Below, piece by piece: positions 10,215-19,845 of a stretch of DNA of 60,123 nt; position 1 is the first letter of the stretch, and each line of letters begins with the position of its first letter. The stretch is from Pelagophyceae sp. CCMP2097 (taxonomy: Eukaryota > Sar > Pelagophyceae). Location of the stretch: assembly GCA_026770575.1 (NCBI GenBank), contig MU657224.1, positions 125,189-185,311 on the forward strand, written 5' to 3'. The translations under genes and the position numbers were made by a program. Under the pieces are notes generated by a model. It worked only from the letters and a program-made list of their open reading frames with translations, had not been told where the DNA came from and searched no databases.

Positions 10215-12551
10215 TTAGGGTCGGGCCTTTTTGCCCTTGGAGCCGCCCTTGGGGGCGTCGGGCGCCCGCTTCTTGGAGTGCGGCTCTGCGGATTCTGGCT
10301 TTGGGGCGTCTTCCTTTGAAGCTTGCGGCGAAGCGGCGCCGACGGTGAAATGCACTATAAAGCGCTGGGCCCTCTTGGAGTGCTTGGACAGCCCTGTGCG
10401 CCAAAGCCGGTCAAAGTACGTCGCCGCCAGCTCGGCGTGCCCGACGGCGAGGCCGGGCCGGCCGGCGTAGACGCGGAGAAGGCCGTCTGGGGACTGCGCG
10501 ATTTGCGAATACGACTCGCTCGAAGAAGCCGCGACAAGCATCGGCGAAAAAAAAGGCCGGTCCTGGAACTCGCTGGCGTTCAAGTCCGTCAGGAGCTTGA
10601 GGAGGAGCTTGGAGTACCATTCGTTGTCCGTCACTATGGTCACAAAACCGGTCCCTGGCAAGAGAACGCGGCCGAGGTCGCGCATTAAAGGTCGGTCGAG
10701 CATGTGCCTGCCGTCGTAGTCCTCTTCCACGCCGGCGGCGGCCGTCTGAACAGGCGGCTCCGGGTAAGAGACGAAGACCCTGTTCGCGCTTGAAGCCGCC
10801 AGCCTCGCGACAAGAGTGTGAGCATCGCTCACGGCAACGCAGACGTTGCCAAGGCCGGCGAGCGCCCCACGAGCCAGCACGACGGCGGCGCGGTCGTGAC
10901 GGTACTCGTTGACCACCCAGACGGAGTCGTTCGCGGCCGCGCCTATTGCATCATTTCGTCGACGCTTCAAGGCAAAAAGAGACCCCCCGCGCTTGAAGGA
11001 GAGACGCACGCTTCGCGGCCCACTCGCCGTCGCCGGCGCCGAGCTCGAGGCAGAGAGGTACGGGGCTCTTCATTCCCGAAGTGTCGACGAGACTGCGCGG
11101 GTCGATTCTCAGCCGGCCACCATCCTCGGTGAGCGCATCGCGGAACCGCTTCGTCGCCGCTTCGACGTCCAAGCGAACGGCCTTGCCTCGCTTGGCCCGC
11201 GCCGACCGCGCGTCGCCCGGGCAGGCGCGGTCCGCGTCGCGTCGGAGAGCTTCTTCGAAGCCCAGCGAAGAGAGGCGCCGCACGAGCGTCTCGCTTAACG
11301 CGTCGGCGTCGTCGCCGTCTTCTTTGCCGAGTAAGAGGGCCCGCGAGACGCACGCGGCCATCTGCGGCGCGGACGCGTCTTTTGACGCGAATTCGGCGAG
11401 AGCGGCGAGCTGCGCCCGGAGCTCCACAACGCGGTGCTCTCTGAACGACGCGTCAGACGCCGCCCGGTTCACGTCGCCCGGCCGCCAAGGCCGCTTGCCG
11501 CCTTGAACTTCTTCAGAGTCTTCACGTGTGCTCTTGGAAGCGTCCCTGAAATCGAGCGCTTGAACAGCCGCAGCGGTCGTTTTCAGGCACTCTGATCGGT
11601 CGCCGACTAACGCAAATGCGCGCGCCAGGGGCGCCAACGACTCGGCCGCGCCGTCGTTCGTCGCCTGCGCTTCCTTGACGCGTAAGGCGGCGCAGAGCAG
11701 AGTGGTGACGTAGCTCCTGGAACTCTCGTCAGCTTCGCACCCCCACCCTTGCACACCGCCGAGGCACCAGACCGCGTCGTCGACGGCGCCGCCGCGGAGG
11801 CAGCCGCGGAGGAAAGTGTTCACGGTGCGCGTGTTCGGAGGTGCCTTGAGAGTCATCTTCAAGGCGTTTGCATCGTTGGGGAAGAGCATCAAACGCCGCT
11901 GCTTGCGCCGGTCCAGCTCGCGCGCGCCTTTCCCGTCGCTCGTGTCGACCCGCGACTCGCCCATGAGCTCGAGCAGCGCGCGCGCGCGGACGACGTCGCC
12001 CGCCGCGCACAGCGCCTTGCAGGCGGAAGTGCCTGCGTGCCGCGGCTTCTTCTATCGACTCGCGCGGAAGAGCGACAGACCCGCGCAAACGCACATGCCT
12101 CGACGCCCGGCTTGAAGCCCTTTTCGTCGCTGCGCCGGAGCCAGCGTAGAGCACCGTCTGAGTCGCTTGCGTCGGCATAGGCATTTACGACAATGGCATA
12201 GCTCCGCGCGTCAGTCGTCTTGGCCGCCTCGCCTACAGAAGCCCCTTCAACGCCGCGCAAGACAGCGTCGCCTTTCAACGCCGCGCAAGACAGCGTCGCC
12301 TCTCCTGCCGTCCCTGGGGTCCGAAGTTGCCGGCATCGGCATCGTTCGCGCCTCTCCCGCCATCCCGAAGGTCCGGAGTTGCCGACATCTGCGTCGTTCG
12401 CGCCTCTCCCGCCATCCCGAAGGTCCGGGATTGCCGACTTTGGCGCGGAAGCTGAACCCTGATCGATGAGCCTGAGCGCGGCCTCGAGCTCGCGCCGCCG
12501 CACGGCGAGGTGCAGGTCGTCGTTCAACTGCCGCGTCGCGGGGCGGACCAT
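10215..12551 (-). CDS. Pentatricopeptide-repeat protein fused to a TrmB-type tRNA (guanine-N7) methyltransferase domain
   Basis: Exons (transcript order) 12458-12551, 12095-12232, 11010-12032, 10215-10942 give 660 aa in one frame. The N-terminal third has PPR-like helices, for example TDARSYAIVVNAYAD...GALRWLRRSDEKGF and CKALCAAGDVVRARALLELM, then NTRTVNTFLRGCLRGGAVD. The C-terminal third has the SAM-methyltransferase glycine motif LCLELGAGDGEW, the TrmB-like VVNEYRHDRAAVVLARG, a VFVSYPEPP motif equivalent to the family FPDPW motif, and a late GTGFVTIVTDNEWY strand. The predicted activity is N7-methylation of a tRNA guanine, with PPRs directing RNA choice, probably in an organelle. A PPR-TGM subfamily is known from protists. 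The C-terminus is lysine-rich. The start codon is the first Met before the PPRs; no clear transit peptide is seen. Confidence 0.8.
12326..12435. repeat. 52-bp tandem repeat in an intron
   Basis: A unit beginning GTTGCC and containing TTCGCGCCTCTCCCGCC starts at 12326 and 12378, and a partial third begins at 12430. The period is exactly 52 bp. It lies in the first intron (12233-12457) of the PPR-TrmB gene. A shorter duplicated segment, CGCCGCGCAAGACAGCGTCG, precedes it at about 12251-12300. Confidence 0.75.
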
Positions 12552-12713
12552 GGGAGCGCGCGCAGTGCGAAGATATCGCCAACTCGCACGGCGGCGCTGC
12601 GCTTCGCAAATCTTCGCAAATTCTTCGCATTCTAGGAATCCTAAGTTTAACTTTCGTGAGAACTCCGAATCGCAGGCTCGAGTGCGAGGTCGTTCGATGC
12701 TGTCCTCGGCGCC

Positions 12714-14570
12714 GTGTGGCGGCGCCGTGGTGCTGCACTGTCCAACGGTGTTTTCGGCCTGCGGCGTTACTCGCTTGCGACACTTCTGATACACGGCGAC
12801 GGCCAGAAGAAGCGCCTCTACGACCACGCCGACGACGTGGCGCCGCCCATCGGCGCGTGCGCGATGCATGCGGCGGCATCCTTACAGCACCCACACACGG
12901 AGCAGCAAGAGCGGTGCGGCGTAGGCGTGACCACGACCTTCGACTGCAGCGCTTACTGCCACGTCTACTCGCGCGCCTCGACGCCGACGAGCGAGCGCTG
13001 CCAGGACATCCTCGGCGCGCAAGTCTTCGTGAAGCTCTTTGCTGCGCGTTGACGTGCCGTGCGTTACATTGTCACGGTACGTAGGCTCGAGGGCGGAAAC
13101 GCGACGCTGTTCGCCTCTGGCCAGGCGTCCATGATGGTGCGCGCCCGGTGGGCGCCGCGGTGGTCTACGCCGACGCGCAGGCGGCGATGAGCGCGCTATT
13201 GGATACGTCGACGCGGCGGCGGCGGCTGCGGATCAGCGGAGGGTACTACGGGACGCACCTCGTAAAAGACGCCCTCCGCCGATCCGTCGACTCTGCACCG
13301 CTCGGTCCGTCCTGCGCCGCGGCTTTTTCGGAGGCAGCGGACCTTGAGCAAGTGTCACCAAGAGGCTCGAAAGGCGACATTGTTTGGCTCGAGAGGACTC
13401 TAATCTCACGGACATTGCCGCCTACGTCGCTGCTGGAGGAATTAACGTATGCAGGGTCTTTATACGCCCAGAATCGGAAAGAACCCATAGGCCACGTATG
13501 CAGGAACGCCCCTCCCTCGGAAAGTTACCGGGACCGTTGGCCACGTCGTCGTCGACTCGACGTCCGCGCCGCCGCCGCTGCAGACGCCGCTGGCCTTCGG
13601 CGTGTGCATGGTCGTGCACTCGGCTTCCAAGGGACTCTCGGGCCACTCGGACCTGCTCGCGGGCGTCTTGCTGACGCGCAAGGAAGACAAGGCGATGCTC
13701 GAGGCCGTCCGAGCGTACCGCGTGGCCGCGGGCGCAGTCCTGGGCTCGCTCGAGACGTGGCTCCTGCTCCGGTGCGTCCCCTGCGTGAAAACGCCGTCCT
13801 GAAAGGGGGCTGTCCGTAGCTCGCTGCGCACGCTCGACCTCCGCGTGCGGCGCCAGTCCGAGACGGCGCTTTCCGTGGCGAAGTTCCTGCAATCGCATCC
13901 CCTCGTCGCCAGGGTGCACCACGCGTTTCTGCGGCAGTCAGAGCTCTTAGCGCGGCAGATGCCGCTTGGGGCTGGCGGGATCTTCGCCATCGAGCTACGC
14001 AGCGGGGCATTCGCAAAGGCGCTGCCAGAGGCGCTCACCCTTTTCCAGTCGGCGAGGAGCGTCGGGAGTGTCGAGTCGTTAGCAGAGTGGTTCTCCAAAC
14101 ATGACCCAAACATCTCGCCCACACTCGTACGCCTCTCCGTCGGCCTCGAGGATGCGGGAGATCTCATCCGCGACCTCGACGAAGCTTTACGAAGCCTCGA
14201 CGAAGCTTTACGAAGCCTCGAAGAGCCGTCAACGCGAGCTCCTTTCTCAATCTTGAATAACATGCGCAGTCCTCTGCGACGGGACCCGGAACGACGAGGC
14301 CACCGCGAACCACGCCCACCGAGGCGCACGGAATCCGTCTTAAATGACTTTACGCAGACGGTCCATTTAAACGCCCGCGCAAGCCCGCGCAGAGCCTTTC
14401 CGACAACTGTTCCGGCTGCTGTTCCGACGGCCGCGCCAACGTCGGTTTCGCGGTGGCGGCAAGGACGCGGGCTACAGCACCTCGCCTTGGTCTACATTGC
14501 CGCATCTACCTCGCGCACCCCCGTCCAACCGGCGCGCACCCCCGTCGAGAGAACCCACCATATACCGTGA
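12714..14570 (+). CDS. Cys/Met-metabolism PLP enzyme (cystathionine gamma-synthase-like), frame-disrupted
   Basis: Segments in order match the trans-sulfuration PLP family: IHGDGQKKRLYDHADDVAPP, TTTFDCSAYCHVYSR, EGGNATLFASGQASMM, SGGYYGTHLV, GDIVWLE, NLTDIAAYVAA, and HSASKGLSGHSDLLAG with the PLP-binding lysine. A C-terminal block SLRTLDLRVRRQS...VRLSVGLEDAGDLI then follows. Introns are plausible at 13016 (a GC-AG donor GCAAGT) and 13771. Two places need a frame change without good splice sites: near 13145 (after SGQASMM) and near 13400 (after GDIVWLE). The product would make or break cystathionine or act on O-acetylhomoserine. Either the assembly has indels or the gene is decaying. A 21-bp in-frame duplication (DEALRSL twice) lies at about 14178-14222. 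The true start and stop are uncertain; 14570 closes the last open frame. Confidence 0.65.
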
Positions 14571-14764
14571 CGACGAACAGATGGGCGCCAATACTTTGTC
14601 TGGCACCGCCGCTGCCCTGAGGCGACATGGCCCTCGGAGGTCGGCTTCACCAAGCATCGAGGCCGATCCGGTGCACAAGCCGTGGTGCCTTCATTGGCTG
14701 CGCGAAGAAACTGTGTGGATCCAGCCTCTTGGTTCCTCATTGGACTGCATAATCGAAGAAGACT

Positions 14765-17700
14765 TTACGTTTCCCGTTTTGTCCTCAGCAAAATGTCGTC
14801 GTACGCGAATAAAACGTCTCGCCGAACGGGCTCGGCGCGGTGCGAGAGCCTCGCCTGGAGCATGGTGTACTGCTTGCGGCCCTCGGCAGTCTCGACCTAG
14901 GGCCCGGGTGGCGATTTTGCTGGTTTTACGGCACGACTTTTTTGTTTTACGGCACGAGTTGTTTGAAAGTTGAAAGACGCGTCGTACGACGGCGCTCGTT
15001 TTTTGACGCGGGCCTCGCGCGCGCAGGGGCGAGAGGTCGAGTCCCCGGGAGCCGTCAAACTCTGAGAGGTCGTACGGCGAGGCGCGCATGTCGAGGACGC
15101 GCGCCTCGAACGCGATCTAAGGCGTTTTTTGGAGACCCCTTTATGGAAAACCCGGAGGCATGGGGCCCACAGGCCATCCAAGGCGTTTTCGGATCCGGGG
15201 GAGCAGGAGCAACCACGAGTTCGGGTTTGCCCTTCAACCCTCGGGTCGAGTTTGCCGGGTTTGTGCCTTTTGGCCGACGCGTATACCCGCGGGTCTGGCC
15301 GTGGCCCAAACCCAAACCCGACCCGAGAAGACGGGTTTGACAAACCTGCGACTCGAAGGTTTGGCGCAAATTGAAAAGCTCTCCGGGCGGGCCCCTGCAG
15401 GGCCTCTTTTTGCGGTCAAGGCCTCTGCACGGTCCTTTGCAAGGCCTCTCTTCAGATGCCCTTGAAAAGCTCCGGGCGGGCCCCTGCAAGGCCTCTTTCA
15501 CTTGCCCGGCCCCGTCTCGAGAGCCCGTCTCTCTGGACCGTCTCGAGGGGCCTGTCTCCCGAGGGCCCGTCTCAAGGACCCGTCTCGAAGGGTCCGCCTT
15601 GAGGGTGAGAAGCAGTCCAAGAAACCATCAAGAACCGTCTTGAGGAACTGTCCGTCTAATCAACCCGTGCGAGGGCCCGTTTCGAGACGGGACCGTACGA
15701 GGGCCCGTCCTTGGAGAGGGGCCGTCTCGAGGGTTCGTCGGAGGGGCCGTGTAGAGAGGGGCTGCAGAAGTACCGCGAGGGGCCGGAGAGAGGGGCAGGA
15801 GAGAGGGGCAGGAGAGAGGGTCCGTCGATCCGCTTGAGAGAAAGACCGCCTCTCAAAGACCGCCTCGTGAGAGGCCCGTCTCGAGGGCCCGTTTCAAAGG
15901 CCTTTCTCGAGAGTCGTCTCGCCAGCCCGTCTCGAGGGCTCGTCTCTAGGGACCGCGTAGAGGGGCCTTATCCAAAGTGGCCGTTTAGGGCCCGTCTCGA
16001 GGGCCCGCCTCTCGATGGCCCGTCTCAAGCGACCGTACGGAGGGACTCCATAAGGACCGAGAGGGCCCGCCGATCCGAGCGAGAGAGGGCCCGCCTCGAG
16101 GGCCCGCCTCGAAAGGACCGTAGGAGGGGTCTTCTTGAGAGGGAGGTCGCTCGAGGCCCATCTTGAGTAGCCCCGTCTCGAGGGGCCGTCCAAAGGGCAG
16201 TGGAGAGAGGGCGGCGAAGAGACCGCACGAGGGCCCTTGAAGAGCCCGGAAGGACGGGCCCCTGCAAGGCCTCGTTCTAGGCCACTTGCAAGGCCTCGTT
16301 CAAGGGCCCTACCAAGCCCCCACGCAAGTTTCTTGCAAGATACGGGCCTTTCTGGGTCCCTTGACGGCTCCTCGTCTGGGGGATGCCGTATGGTTTGAGA
16401 GTCCGGGGACCTGCCCGAGGGACCGCCCGAGCGACCGTCCGAGCGACCGTCCAGGGGACCTCGCAGAGAGGCCGAAGTCGAGGGGCCGAGCGATCGTCCA
16501 GGAGACCGTCGAGAAAACCGCCGTCAAAGCGATCGTCACAGAGGGCCCGTCGAAAGACCGTCGAAAGAAGTGTCCAAAGGAATTGTCCAAGGGACCGTCA
16601 AAGCGACTATCCAAGGAACCGTCCGAGGAAGGAGCAGGGGCGCGTTCGGGTTTGCCCTTCAACCCTCGGGTCGGGTTTGCCGGGTTTGCGCGTTTTGGCC
16701 GACCCGTATACCCGCGGGTTTGGCCGTGGCACAAACCCGAAACCGACCCGGGAAGACGCTCGACAAACCCGCGACCCTTTGGGTTTGGCACAAATTGAGC
16801 AACCCGACCCGAATACACCGTCCCTGCTCCTGCGAGGGAGCGCCTTTTTCTTGCCGCGGGGCGCTTCCCCGCCGTGCCGCACCTCGAGTGCGTCTGCGAG
16901 TATCTTGGCGTCGAGGAATGCGCCGAGCTTGATGGAGTACTTAAAGAGGTCCATTTGCGCGTGGACGCACCCAGGTTGCTCGTACTTGGTCTGATTCGAT
17001 CGAGACAAATCCGCGTGTAAGTTCAGCGGCTTGGCCGCCTACGCGTACGGTGCACGGTGTTCAAGCCGCTTTGCTGCCGACGAGAACGCACGGGGGTAAA
17101 GAATCTATATGCGTCAAAATGTGTACATCGTAAAGCGCCCGGTGCTTCCACAACGGCGGCAATGGCGGCATTGTCGAGACGCAAAGGCAGATGCTGCCTC
17201 AGCGGCGCCGAATCGGCGTACACCTATTTCGAAAGGGCATTCGAAACGGCGCCTTGAGACAGCCCCTCGAGACGGTGCCTCGAAACGACCACTCGAAACG
17301 ACGCCTTGGGACAGCCCCTGGGGACGGCCATTCGAAAAGGCCCCTCGAGACGGCTTCTCAAGACGGCCTCTTGAGACGGTCCCTCGAAACGGCGCCTTGA
17401 GACGGTCCTTTCGATGGGCATTCGAAACGGCGCCTTGAGACGGCCCCTCGAGCGGCTCGGACGGTCTCTGGGATGGTCGCTTGGGCGGTCCCTTGGACAG
17501 TTCCTTTGGACAGTTCCTTTGACGGTCCCTCGACGGGCTCTCTGCGACGGTCACTTTGACGGCGGTTTCTCGACGGTCCCTTGGATGGTCACTCGGCCCC
17601 TCGACTGCGGTCTCTCTGCGACGTCCCTTGGACGGGCCCTCGGACGGTCGCTCGGACGGTCGCTCGGACGGGCCCTCGGAGTCTCTTGCAAGGAACCCTG

Positions 17701-19360
17701 CGTGGGGGCTTGAGAGGGGCCTTGAAAAAGGCCTCGCGAGTGACCGCGCAGAGGCCTCGCAAGTGGCCGCAAAAGAGGCCTCGCAGGGGCCAGTCCGGAA
17801 AGGCCCTTCAAAGAGCCGTCCTGAGGGCTCGTCAAGGGTCTCTCAAAGAGCCCTCGCAAGTGACCGCGCAGAGTCCTCGCAAGTGGCCGCGAAAGAGGCC
17901 TTGCAAGGGCCCGTCCGGAGGGCCCTTTAAAAAGCCCTTTCAAGCGACCGCGCAGAGGCCGTGCAAGTGGCCGCGAAAGAGGCCTTGCAAGGGCCAGTAC
18001 TGTCGAACACCCGTCGGCGGCGGCAGGAGCAGGGACAGGTTTTCAATTTGTGCCAAACCCAAAGGGTCGCGGGTTTGTCAAACGACCAAACGGTTGCGGG
18101 TTAACAAACGACCAAACCCGTCTTCTCGGGTCAGGTTCGGGTTCGGGCCACGGCCAGACCCACTCAAAGACGGGTCGGCCAAAACGCTATAACCCGGCAA
18201 ACCCGAACCCGTCGATGCTCCTGACCCGCATACACCGCCACTGCTCCTGCCGCTGCCGCCGGGCGTTTGACGGCCCCTGCAGAGGCCTCTTTGGCGGCCA
18301 CTTGCACGGCCTCTGCGCGGTCGCTTGCAAGGCCTCTTTCAAGGGCCCTTGAAGAGCCCTCCGGGTGGGCCCCGCAAGGCCTCTCCGAATGCTCTGGAAC
18401 CACGCGTCTTTCAAACGGTGGGATCGGGCCGATAGGCGCCCGAGGCGCGGATCGAGCCTCGGGGGCCATGGTCCACGCGAAGTGTCGTGTGGCAAAGTGG
18501 CCGTCTCGAAGGGCCGTTTCAAGGGACCGTTTCGAGGGGCCGGCGAGAGTGGCCTTGTTGAGGGACCGACTCGAGGGCCCGACCAACGGCGCCGTTTTGA
18601 GGCGCCGGCATTAGGGGCCTTCTCGAGGGGCCGTCCAGAGGCGCCGTTTCGAGGGGCCTTCTCAAGGGGCTCTTTCGAGGCACCGTCTCGAGCGCCGTCT
18701 CGAGCGGCCGTCTTGAGGCGCCGTTTCGAAGGGCCGCCTCGAGGGGCCGTGTCGAAGGGGCCGTCCACCGGCGCCGTTTCGAAGGGCCGTCTCTTCGGGG
18801 CCGTCTCTTCGGGGCCGGTCTCGAGGGGCCGTGTCGAAGGGCCGTCTGACAGAGGGGCCGTTTTGAGACGCAGGCCGACACAGCTGATAAACTTGCCTTC
18901 CAGTTAAACGGCCTTCCAGTTAAAAGACGCCGTCTTGGACCATGGCCCATTCGTGCAAGCCGTAGCAGTTCCAGACGGGCGCGCGTTTGGACGTGGCGGA
19001 GATGGTGCCTCGTGCGTGTTGAAACGTTTCTCTTCGTTTCAATTCCGGCGGTGTGAGCAGCAAGAGGTCGCCTTTGAGGCGATGCCAGTTACCCTTTGCG
19101 AGCTCGTCTTCGATGCCGCCGCCGCCGGTGACGCCGTCGTCGGCGACTTGGAGAGAGACGTTTGGGCCGGGCGACCATCGGGAGAGGTCTCTAGGTTTGA
19201 AGCCATAGTAGTATGTGAATATGAAATTTACAACCGGATTCCCCTTGTCCCGGGCAATCACCTCCGGTGAACCGCCGAGGATTTTGGAGACGCGAGCGCG
19301 GTGCGCAGACGCGAGCGAACGCCCTGTTGTCAGACGTTTGCGCCCTGCCAAGACGTCCAA
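14765..19360 (-). CDS. Bacterial-type protein of the family often labelled 3-methyladenine DNA glycosylase
   Basis: Five exons (18941-19360, 17092-17223, 16883-17038, 15021-15116, 14765-14896) join to exactly 312 codons. Motifs: HRARV and FIFTYYYGFKP in exon 1, GLHEWAMVYAD across the first junction, PLRQHLPLRLDN and RCTHFDAYRFFTP in exon 2, KYEQPGCVHAQMDLFKYS in exon 3, ARVLDMRASPYDLS in exon 4, VETAEGRKQY in exon 5. These I recognise as the conserved blocks of an actinobacterial family that databases commonly name 3-methyladenine DNA glycosylase, a name whose experimental support is unclear to me. A catalytic mechanism cannot be read from the sequence. Introns of 1717 bp (17224-18940) and 1766 bp (15117-16882) are packed with repeats, while the other two are 53 and 124 bp. 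The last intron needs a GC donor. Bacterial ancestry is inferred from the motif match. Confidence 0.8.
15200..15380 (+). mobile_element. About 200-bp intronic repeat element, copy 1
   Basis: It begins GGAGCAGGAGC and runs through a GGGTTTGCCCTTCAACC block, GCCGACGCGTATACCCGCGG and GGCCCAAACCCAAACCC to CAAATTG. It aligns with copies at 16631-16832 (same orientation) and 18023-18250 (inverted). The right terminal CCTGCTCC present in copy 2 is lost here. It lies in the fourth intron-side region (15117-16882) of the five-exon minus-strand gene. Confidence 0.65.
15380..16630 (+). repeat. GGCCCGTCTCGAGGG minisatellite tract in an intron
   Basis: Imperfect repeats of a 15-20-bp unit (GGCCCGTCTCGAGGG, GGGCCGTCTCGAG, GCCCCTGCAAGGCCT) fill most of the 1766-bp intron 15117-16882. 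Apparent open frames here are artefacts of stop-poor repeats. Two sub-families can be told apart: a CCGTCTCGAGGG type and a CTTGCAAGGCCTC type. Confidence 0.75.
16631..16832 (+). mobile_element. About 200-bp intronic repeat element, copy 2 with inverted ends
   Basis: The left end is GGAGCAGGGGCG and the right end CGTCCCTGCTCCTGC, imperfect terminal inverted repeats of about 10-12 bp. The interior is the same GGGTTTGCCC / TATACCCGCGGG / GACAAACCCGCG sequence as copy 1. It ends only about 50 bp from the exon at 16883. Its size, inverted ends and intronic position resemble a MITE or introner. No coding capacity is seen. Confidence 0.65.
17228..18020 (+). repeat. Minisatellite tract in the 1717-bp intron, left part
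   Basis: Units such as CGAAACGGCGCCTTGAGACGG, GGACGGTCGCTC and GAGGCCTCGCAAGTGGCCGC follow each other. Three sub-families occur one after another: CCTCGAGACGG at 17230-17450, GACGGTCCCT at 17450-17690, and GCAAGTGACCGCGCAGAG at 17720-17990. The flanking exons (17223 and 18941) splice in frame. Confidence 0.75.
18023..18250 (-). mobile_element. About 200-bp intronic repeat element, copy 3 (inverted)
   Basis: It starts GCAGGAGCAGGGAC and ends CACTGCTCCTGC, so both inverted ends are present. Its interior is the reverse complement of copies 1 and 2 (CAAATTTGTGCC-type start, GGGTCGCGGGTTTGTC, GCCACGGCCAGACCC, AACCCGGCAAACCCG). A short internal duplication (AACGACCAAAC twice) makes it slightly longer than copy 2. 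It lies in intron 17224-18940. Confidence 0.65.
18260..18870 (+). repeat. Minisatellite tract in the 1717-bp intron, right part
   Basis: It starts with GCAGAGGCCTCTTTGGCGGCC-type units, then from 18490 a regular run of GAGGGGCCGTCTCGAG / GGCGCCGTTTCGAGGGGCC. The tract stops about 70 bp before the exon at 18941. It is the same CCGTCTCGAGGGG sub-family as at 15.5-16.2 kb and 50.8-51.6 kb. Confidence 0.75.
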
Positions 19361-19845
19361 AGGCTCGTCTCGGTCGACGGATCAGAATCCCGGCGTCGTC
19401 GGACGCCGCTGCGGCACAGGCGCTCTCCGAGAGACGCTGCGCAGGCGCATTGGCGCTCTCCGAGAGCACCGCTGCATTGACGTCGAGCACCGCCGCCGTG
19501 GCGTCGAGCGGCGCGCGCGTGGACGCGCCGCGTGACAATACGCGCGCGCAAGCCCGCATGGCGCGCGCCCTGAGTGGCGCTTCCGGGGTGAGCTGCCACG
19601 GTCGCGGCGGCGTCACACTATATCACGTAATATCGGCGCTATCGCCAAATGACCTTAGTTTCGGGACGGTGCTCGATCTCAGTGGGAGCACGGCCCGCTT
19701 GTTCGTTCTCCGGTCCCTTCCTCCGCGCGAGAGAGAACCAGCTGGGTGTGAAGCAAAGTCGAGGAGAATTCCGTCAGGCCCGGCGGCAAGCGCCTCGATC
19801 CTCGGTGGGTCCTTCGCCGGCCGTGGTCGGGTTGCCCGTGCGAAT

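Noticed and set aside
10943..11009. Frameshift in the TrmB domain
   Set aside because: A GTGCGT donor at 11009 and a TAG acceptor at 10943 give a 67-bp intron that restores the frame exactly (AAKR|AAANDSVW).
15380..18870. Numerous 70-200-aa open frames in both strands
   Set aside because: They are translations of stop-poor minisatellites (Arg/Pro/Gly/Leu repeats); the exons on both sides of the tract splice together in phase.
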